Of a DNA stretch of 64,000 nt, positions 57,038 through 64,000 are shown one piece after another. This stretch comes from Atriophallophorus winterbourni (lineage: Eukaryota > Platyhelminthes > Trematoda > Plagiorchiida > Microphallidae). The translations under genes and the position numbers were made by a program. How positions within the stretch are numbered: the stretch's first letter is position 1; the number at the start of each line of letters is the position of its first letter. Below the pieces are notes generated by a model. The model saw only the letters and a program-made list of their open reading frames with translations. It was not told the DNA's origin and ran no database searches. The stretch spans positions 32,702-96,701 of the forward strand of contig JACCGJ010023744.1 in the NCBI GenBank assembly GCA_013407085.1, read 5' to 3'.

Positions 57038-57722
57038 CTCATCGGCTGTTGTTGTTGGCCTCCTTCGATCAATATCGTCCATGGATGTACATCGCATGCA
57101 CATCATGGTTTCATGCTCCACAGCTTTTAGAATGACTAGACAGTCCGATTCGAGAGCGAAAATTTCTCCCACAGCGATTAACAATACTCAATCGATCGAA
57201 GTCGGCTGCACGCCGGCGGCGTGATCTGCGTTTAGCATACAAGAGCTGTATCTGCTCCTCCTCCAGCTTGGACACGACGCCTTACTTAGTACCCCCAAAG
57301 TGAGTGGTCAAGAGCGAGTTCCAACTCGTGAGGTCTGTCAAGAGCATTCGTATGTCTTAAGGAAACTTCTTTTTACTGCAAGTGCAACTTCCTGATTTAA
57401 ACTCACCATAGAGTAGATCCTTTGGAACACGACAATTTTCCATTCTGTAGACGTGGCCAAGCCACTGCAGGCGGCGCTGTCGTAATAGGGTGAACATGCT
57501 ATGTAGACCAGCTTTTGAAAGCACTTCAGCATTATTCACTGTCCATCCATGATATGTTCAAGATACGACGGATGCTTCGTAGATGGAAAGCATTCAGTGT
57601 CCATTCGTTTCTTGCGTGGATGGTCTAGGTCTCACTGTCGTAAAGTAAAGCATTTGATACGCAGGCGCGAATACCATTATCTTTGTCTTCACAGTTGGCT
57701 GTTCACCTGTACTACGCTTTTC
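57038..57722 (-). mobile_element. RTE-B LINE copy (minus)
   Basis: 3' tail near 57040-57130 (GTTGTTGTTGGCCTCCTTCG...CCATGGATGTACATC), a GCACGCCGGCGGCGTGATCTGCG block shared with 36188-36210, then C-terminal coding remains including RRLQWLGHVYRMENCRVPKDLLYGE near 57410-57495 on the minus strand. Several indels relative to 36096-36745. Confidence 0.82.
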
Positions 57723-58140
57723 GAACGAGAACAGGTATTTACTTATGCACGCGGAGTGATTGCAAGCTTTTCAAACTTAAACTGTTTGAAATCACAAACC
57801 GATATGCTAATTCTTGATCTGCTGTTTGCCGACGAAGCAGCAATTATTGCTCACTACCAAAAGCACATCCAGTTGCTAATGAACTGTTTCTGGTCGGCAT
57901 GCAGACTTGGGGCTAATAATCAGCACGATCAAGTCATTGGTCAAAGGATTGTATCGCCTCCCATCATAACTGTTGAAAACTGCCAGCTAGAACCAGTGCA
58001 TCATTTCACATATCTTGGTTCAACCTCTCGAATCGTGCTGTCCAGTCACTTGAAGCGCTGTTGAGAATGAGATCATTGTGCGCTTTGGGTGTACATGCAT
58101 GGTCGTCATCGACCGGCCAAAAATGACTACTTATTTTCAA
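57723..58140 (+). mobile_element. RTE-B LINE copy (plus), internally deleted
   Basis: Opposite orientation to the preceding copy. It encodes the RT catalytic block LLFADEAAIIAHYQKHIQLL (the usual FADD has become FADE), then VHHFTYLGSTS near 58000-58030. It jumps directly to the 3' tail (GTACATGCATGGTCGTCATCGACC near 58090-58115), so the C-terminal domain is deleted. Confidence 0.8.
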
Positions 58141-58641
58141 TAACGGTGGACTAACTAGGTGATGGTATGGAACCAATGAGAATTAAACTTTCGCCTCTGA
58201 TCGGGCCAAGCAACGCTCGCATTCGCACTCCAAACCTGGTTATGTAAACGCATCACGTTGTGCGACTATCAATATCACGGAGAAATCAGGTTTCTGACCT
58301 TAGAAAAATCCATAGTTTATACTGGTCTTGACGCGACTACTGCCTGTAATTATATGATTACATAACTACGGCGTCCAATTTAGCTTATCTTTTCAAATGT
58401 CATCTCAAACACTCAATGATTTCGGCCCTATTGTATTTCCATGTAACATGACCGGCGTCGACATTTTCGAACACGCCTGTTTTCCGTTAACTAGTCTGAT
58501 GAAGAAACACTTGAGCAAGTCATTACCTACCTATGCACACATAGGCGCCTTGTTTATTTTTTGAGAGTATCAAGTCAAGGTGCCGTTTCCGCGTTTATAC
58601 TAACGTCTCGAAGTTAATTCTTCAAGGTGTATAATAAATAA

Positions 58642-60285
58642 ATGTCGAAGGTAACAAGTATTCCGTTATGCGCATATTCCACAGGAACAATTACACTTGT
58701 TCAAAATACTTTGCGTCATTTATCCTATCATATGTTTTTAAATATCACCAATCGATTGTCACATGAGGTAACAGCAACAATGAGCTCGCAGCTGATCAAA
58801 AGGAAATGGCGCGTCAACGGAAGGGAAATGATGCGTGTTCAGGGGGTTTACATGTATTTGATGAATGGAAATGGCCACCTTGGTGCAATTATGGGATTCT
58901 TTCCAATGGTGGTTGTAACATATGAGGATACGTCGGACATGGAACCGATAAAGGGGTATTTACGGGTTGACAGATGGATATATCCTCTGGCTCGCTCATT
59001 TTCACCTATATACGTGTGGGGTCCCGATCGAATAATAATGCCAGAACCGTTTTCGTCAGTGACCGAGCCAAATTACGTCATAATTCGACTGCCTTTCGGG
59101 ATGTCTCGATACCAGAGAGACACTTTGTGGAACCTTCTTGATGTCAACGCACATGTCTGTGGAAAATTTGCAAATTACACGGAAGATCAGTTATTGCAAA
59201 TGGATAAATTATTTGCTTTGACGGAATTGACACCCGCGGAAGCATTAACTTTGAATAAAGCGGATGAAGATGTTTGCCAACCTGGTACAAAGGATTTACC
59301 AAGTTTGCACCTACACACTATGAAACATAAATTATTGAGTTTTGAAAGAAATCGGGGTAGACTTAGTGTTTGCGTTTTGAATGCTGGTCGAAAACGAGCC
59401 CAATCTGCTGATCCTCATAAAAATCCGGACTGCAGAACTGCGACTGAAAAACCTACATGCCAACCGCCGTTGTACCAAGAGGCGCTCAGGGAGCGCAGCG
59501 CATCTTTATGTTACCGAAGCGCGAAGGATGCGAGAAGCGTGCAACCTGGAAATCAGCCCGCCCTTGTGAACCTCCCTCCTATGCGAGGCAACCTAATGCG
59601 GTTGTACATTCTGGGACCCAGGGATCCCCAGCATATTCAAATCTCAAATGTCATGGAATGGATACCAATAATGGAATTGATATTACAGGCCGTCAACAAT
59701 GTATTTCGAGAACAAGTTCGATTGAGAAAAGAGAAAGAAGAACATGGCATACCTCCAAGTTTCGAAGGGAGGCGCAAACGTTTATTTGGTGGGTGGGGCG
59801 GAGCGCAGAGGCTAAATGCCTTTGGCCTTGCCAAAACCACAGAACTATCGAAAGATGAGCCATATACAAATTTAAGCAAACGAGATCCATATTTCAAATT
59901 CATGTTGCATAATGCAACAAATCTGCAAAATTTGGAAGCAGCCGCTGATCTGTTCGACTATAATCTCGACCATTGCTGCCTGGAATTACTTGCCTTCTCA
60001 CCAACCGAGGCTCACGTTGAACGAACTTCACCTACGCGATGGCTTGGACCACTGATTCCAAGGCCACTTATTGTGCGTTATCGTAAATTAGAGACCGTAT
60101 TCATGAAACTAATGACATTGAGTGCTGCGATCGAGAGTGATCTAGTCTATGAACGGTATACGAACTACCTGGAACGCATTCACGAAGATTGCGAGCATCA
60201 CTATCCAAAACTGCGGCCACGAAATCCTCTACTGGATCCTCAGTATCCCTATCCTCGGGAGCCGGCTCCGTACACCATTATTTAA
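58642..60285 (+). CDS. Intronless 547-residue protein, unrecognised
   Basis: One uninterrupted frame from ATG at 58642 to TAA at 60283-60285, far longer than chance in this AT-rich DNA. An alternative start is the Met at about residue 47 (MSSQLIKRKW). The N-terminal third is hydrophobic/basic with a VYMYLMNGNGHLGAIMGFFP segment, the middle (about 240-310) is polar and low-complexity, and the C-terminal 200 residues are well ordered, with a charged helix (NVFREQVRLRKEKEEHGIPP), GGWGGAQRLNAFGLAK, and a Pro-rich end. No retroelement motifs, no catalytic signature and no clear signal peptide recognised. Lack of introns contrasts with the neighbours; a retrocopy or lineage-specific gene is possible. 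No strong polyadenylation signal is seen nearby. Confidence 0.65.
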   Translation: MSKVTSIPLCAYSTGTITLVQNTLRHLSYHMFLNITNRLSHEVTATMSSQLIKRKWRVNGREMMRVQGVYMYLMNGNGHLGAIMGFFPMVVVTYEDTSDMEPIKGYLRVDRWIYPLARSFSPIYVWGPDRIIMPEPFSSVTEPNYVIIRLPFGMSRYQRDTLWNLLDVNAHVCGKFANYTEDQLLQMDKLFALTELTPAEALTLNKADEDVCQPGTKDLPSLHLHTMKHKLLSFERNRGRLSVCVLNAGRKRAQSADPHKNPDCRTATEKPTCQPPLYQEALRERSASLCYRSAKDARSVQPGNQPALVNLPPMRGNLMRLYILGPRDPQHIQISNVMEWIPIMELILQAVNNVFREQVRLRKEKEEHGIPPSFEGRRKRLFGGWGGAQRLNAFGLAKTTELSKDEPYTNLSKRDPYFKFMLHNATNLQNLEAAADLFDYNLDHCCLELLAFSPTEAHVERTSPTRWLGPLIPRPLIVRYRKLETVFMKLMTLSAAIESDLVYERYTNYLERIHEDCEHHYPKLRPRNPLLDPQYPYPREPAPYTII

Positions 60286-60589
60286 GTTGGATACTTTGAC
60301 TTATTGTTTTTCTTTCATATACCGTGAATGGGATACCTGATCACAATATTGTCGTTGTTTTCTTAGTAGTTGGCTCAGATGCCTGGTGTCGAATTCTTTT
60401 CCTAACGGGCTGGATGCACTAACAAGTTTGATTGGTCGCTAACCAGATAAACGAATAGTAGTTATCGCGATTCAGTTGTTAGTAAAGTAGGTGCATGTCT
60501 TATTCGTGTAATCAGGCTACTCGTTCTAATGTATCATTCATGTCTCAGCTGTTACGTTCCATCACTAGTTTCGGTTTGTTGGCCCCATT

Positions 60590-61060
60590 AGGTGGAGACA
60601 GCAAACATAGCTTCTGAGAGCATTAAACAGCTAAGTGTCACCAGTAAAACTATTCTACTAACGACTAGTTCTAGACACTCGTGTCCTTCCGCTCTACTAA
60701 AAGAAAACCAACGGCGCACTATTTTTGATGAGGTTATTTGCGTGCATATCTTTCAGTTAATTATATCTGAAGCTTTCAATCGCATTGATCACTTCTTCCT
60801 TCTTCAGAAGCTGCAGGATGTATACCACTGGAAATCTGCCTGCTTGTTTCACATGTTATCTGTTTGAAAGCAATGTAGAAATGAGAATAGACGGAGACAT
60901 TTTTCGAGCTATCGAACCCACGTGTGTCAGTACTCGGTTCGACATGTTCCTAAATGATCTACCGCAACTTGCCCATTAGAAAACTGTTCTTTTCGCTGAC
61001 TTTAAAGTTTTGAATGAACATAAATTTGTGAAGGTTTGCATTATAAGTAGACGTGGAGTA
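60590..61060 (+). mobile_element. Decayed LINE reverse transcriptase fragment
   Basis: LIISEAFNRIDHFFLLQKLQ near 60755-60815 corresponds to the xDFSKAFDRIDHxLLLxKL motif with the catalytic Asp lost. FDMFLNDLPQLAH near 60940-60978 corresponds to the LFxLFLNDLP block, and VLFADFKVL-like sequence near 60985 to the next motif. Frameshifted and truncated. Confidence 0.7.
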
Positions 61061-61790
61061 GAAGATAGACTAGTTTTGTTTGTGTCCACGAGTGTTCATC
61101 GATTGGACCAAGTTAACGGCTGAAAATTAATAAAATGACGTAGACATTTTTGTTCGGAGACCCTATGATGGGATTCAAATTGTCAATCGCGTTTTTAACA
61201 CCGCGACAGCTATCCATTGATCACTCAGGTAGCGGGCTGGGTAAACAATAAATATTACTGATTATCCTCTCAAATAATGTAAGAGATTTTCGCTTTGCGT
61301 GAATCATCGGTGAGCAACATTGACCTCATGCATTTGGTGTATGTTTTTGGACACCCGCGCTGATCAATCAGTCACATTTAGGAAAGTTATGATATGCGAT
61401 TAATTCAGCAGAGAGCTCAGTCCCGTAGTAATCTTAATGCCTGTATTTAAAAAGAGGAAGTCCTTTTTGAAAAGACAAGGAAAATTTTGAGGGACAGTGC
61501 ATAGAGGACGCGATGAGTTATACAGGGGAAAACGAAAGTTTTAACTACATCAGGCGAGATGGAGAAAGAAAGAAGGCGAAGAACTTTAGGCCAATGGACT
61601 ATGAGTCATTGAAAGAAAGGCGAATAATCCCATGGAAGAAAACTTAACATCACATACTGATTAATTTTGGGAAAACCGCCTCGTTGCATCGTTAAAAAAT
61701 TTAATATATACCGAATGTATAAACCACGTGTTAAATTTTGGCAATCATGTATTCTAACGCTGGATGATCGACTCGGTTATTGCGGTCAAA
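61061..61790. other. Unassigned, purine-rich in part
   Basis: No gene recognised. 61440-61640 is strongly purine-rich on the plus strand, with GGAAAG/GAAAGAAAG runs; the meaning is unknown. Confidence 0.3.
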
Positions 61791-61794
61791 AGTA

Positions 61795-62430
61795 ACGGCA
61801 ACGTCGTCGGCGCAATTCATCTTAACTGCAGAAGAGAAACAAGGACGTTAAGTAATATAAACAAACGAAAAAAGAGAACGTGTTGCATCTCGTAGGGCAC
61901 CACGCGGAATTGGTAATAAAATGGAATCTTTGCCATTCGTGATAGAGTAATGGAGCCAAACTTCGAAGTAGGAAGCAATGCAATGAAGAATGTAGAGTGA
62001 AATCACACAGTCAGACAGTGTCTTAAGTAGAAAACTTCTCACAACATCATTGAAAGCATTGGTGTAATCCAGGAAACGAACTTATACAGCATACGATTTT
62101 CTATCAATGAAACGTGAAATGTGATTTGTCAAAAAAGCAAGAGCATCAACCGATAAAGTTTCTTACTGTAAGCAAACTGGTATGCATCTTGGAATAGACA
62201 ACTCGGAGCTATTAATCCAAACACAATCTTTTTCTACTCTCTTCTGTCTTTTCTTTTAGCATACCAGGGTTTGTTGCCAACGTGATCTCCATCCAGCAGT
62301 TATAAACAGCACTTGCTAATCCCTGGAATAAAGATGACACTTCAAGTTTAGCGAGTGTAACAAAGAGATAGTTCTCGGTCCGGTGGACAACTTTTGAAAT
62401 ATTTATTTGAAAAAGTCTTTGTTTCACAGC
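61795..62430 (-). mobile_element. Decayed LINE reverse transcriptase fragment (minus)
   Basis: On the minus strand, QFAYSKKL near 62170, FLDYTNAFNDVVRSFLLKTL near 62080-62020 and PRGALRDATRSLFSFVYIT near 61905-61850 follow the order and spacing of RT motifs (QFAYRxxRS, FLDYTxAFxxVxRxxLLxKL, xxRGVLQGxxLSPFLFSLYT). Frame breaks abound. Confidence 0.75.
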
Positions 62431-63475
62431 TTCAGTCGGCTAATGGGCCACTTACTTGAATTTCACTTCTCATGGAACAACCATTTTCGATTATGACCGT
62501 TGTTCATTCTATTGACAACTCTGAACCTGTTTGACTTTTCGTACCGTCGTCTCAGGAGTGGCTTTATCCTGCTGTTCAACATTCTGCATATCTGTTGAAC
62601 ACCTGTTTCATCGGTAAGAAGCACGTGGTAGCAGATCGCAGAGCTACAAGTTATTTATTACACACTTTAGATTAAATTGTCGAAGGTTTTTCTTTGCTGT
62701 TTGAGTGTGTTTTATATAGAAATCTCTGCCCCCAGATATCATTTGTGTATCAAGTCTGAACATGTTCTAGCCTGAATTTGACAAGTACATGTTGACCAAA
62801 TCCAACTTCGCATCTGAATACAAGCTGACTTTCCATATTCATAAAACATTTGTGCTGTTTTTATGCATTCCCTATATTTCTCATTTATGGTTACTGTAAC
62901 GTATTTGCTTTTTGGACCATTAAAATTTTTGAATTACTTTGAATTCAACGTAGTAACATTTAGGAATTAGAATGAAAACGATTTGTTGTCCAGCTTCAGC
63001 AAGCAATTGATCGTTCGATAAATTGTTCAACCGCGTCATAATTGGCACGACTTAAAGCAGTCCAGTTGCGAATTAAACTACACTATCGGATAATAAAAGT
63101 TCAACGATAAATACATCTCGTACTTTGGTGTGTGCTCTTACACGTGTTTTTCAACTACTCGTGACACCTTGTTCTTATCTAAAACGTGTGCTTCACAAAT
63201 ATGACAAACAAATGACCCCGCATCGTGGGGTTTAATCACATCCTTGTTTGACCTCTCGGTAACTTCAAAACGCCTCGACAGTGGACCAACCCTTATTGCC
63301 AGTTTGCAAGGATATCGTCTGTTTCAACCACCTGGAAATCCATCATATAAGTTTCAAGATTCAAGAATTTATGGTCACAAAATGCACATAGCTTCACAAT
63401 TACCATATTATAGTAAATATTCGTTCAATAAGAGGTATAAAAAAATTATACGATGTCACTGGAGTCAAGTAATAT
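62431..63475. other. AT-rich region, nothing recognised
   Basis: No exon or repeat family could be supported. The 80-codon open stretch at 63244-63486 has no family resemblance. Confidence 0.3.
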
Positions 63476-63479
63476 GCTT

Positions 63480-63845
63480 ACCCTGAGTCAATACACCGGC
63501 ATCGTCAAATCGTTATGTAACAAATAAGTGTCCAAGTTTCGAGTCAATGTTTTGATACAGGGAGAGGTGATAATTGCTTCGGGAAGGGCATTCCACAGGA
63601 TAGAAATATCGGCGGCAGTTAGTACGGGAATAAGGAATTTGTAGTGCCGCTGAGTGGTTACGTGTAATTCCTGATTCACGGTATTTGAACAAATGTTTGA
63701 GTGGATGATCTGGAGTATTCAATATTTTGTATGTAATGATAACGTCACTTCGAAGTCTACGTTGAAGGGGAGTGGGGAGCTTTAGCTTTTTCAACCTTTC
63801 CTCGTATGTAAGCAAGTAATGAATCGTGTGATGCGTTTTAAAGCT
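63480..63845 (-). mobile_element. CR1-like LINE C-terminal fragment (minus)
   Basis: The minus-strand frame starts LTYEERLKKLKLPTPLQRRL and continues DVIITYKILNTPDHPLKHLF, the typical C-terminal end of CR1/Jockey-type ORF2. A frame change near 63600 continues it to WNALPEAI...LDTYLLHND. Only the last ~120 residues are kept. Confidence 0.85.
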
Positions 63846-64000
63846 TTAAATTAATATAATGATATATAATGGAATACACTGCAAACAAAGTAGTTCGGCA
63901 CCAAAAACTAACTTTTGCCTTTGCAACAAGCCCCTTCCTGCTTGGAACAACAGGATCATGGGAGTTACCCACGCGAAGTTGAGCATAAAACCGAGCTAAC

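Overview
This window is eukaryotic, AT-rich and dense in introns and retroelements. It most likely comes from a parasitic flatworm, and a trematode fits best. Three observations support this: very small introns (28-36 bp) at the 5' ends of two conserved genes, RTE- and CR1-type LINE remains like those common in fluke genomes, and abundant short SINE insertions. Species cannot be fixed from the sequence alone.

Layout: (1) 3531-10740 (+) is a two-exon C2H2 zinc-finger gene split by a 5.6 kb intron. (2) 14622-24539 (-) is an importin-7/8 (RanBP7-like) nuclear transport receptor; 14 coding exons can be phased and the short last exon was not found. (3) 27990-36745 is a pile-up of CR1-like and RTE-like LINE copies inserted into one another, including a solo LTR; target-site duplications let several insertion events be ordered. 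(4) 38641-46965 (+) is COQ8A/ADCK3, the atypical kinase of coenzyme Q synthesis, in 9 phased coding exons. (5) 47065-52083 (+) holds candidate exons of an acidic protein I do not recognise. (6) 53480-56369 (+) is an unrecognised multi-exon gene whose last intron contains an RTE copy carrying a palindromic MITE. (7) 58642-60285 (+) is an intronless 547-residue ORF with no recognised family. (8) The last 3.7 kb holds decayed LINE reverse transcriptase fragments.

The genes look unrelated in function (a transcription factor, nuclear import, mitochondrial ubiquinone synthesis). The most informative biology is in the repeats: a ~230 bp SINE family whose 3' end resembles that of the resident RTE-A LINE, nested insertions with clear duplications, and a two-unit palindromic MITE flanked by an exact 10-bp duplication. 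Gene models rest on reading frames, splice sites, phase continuity and remembered family architecture; no database search was possible.
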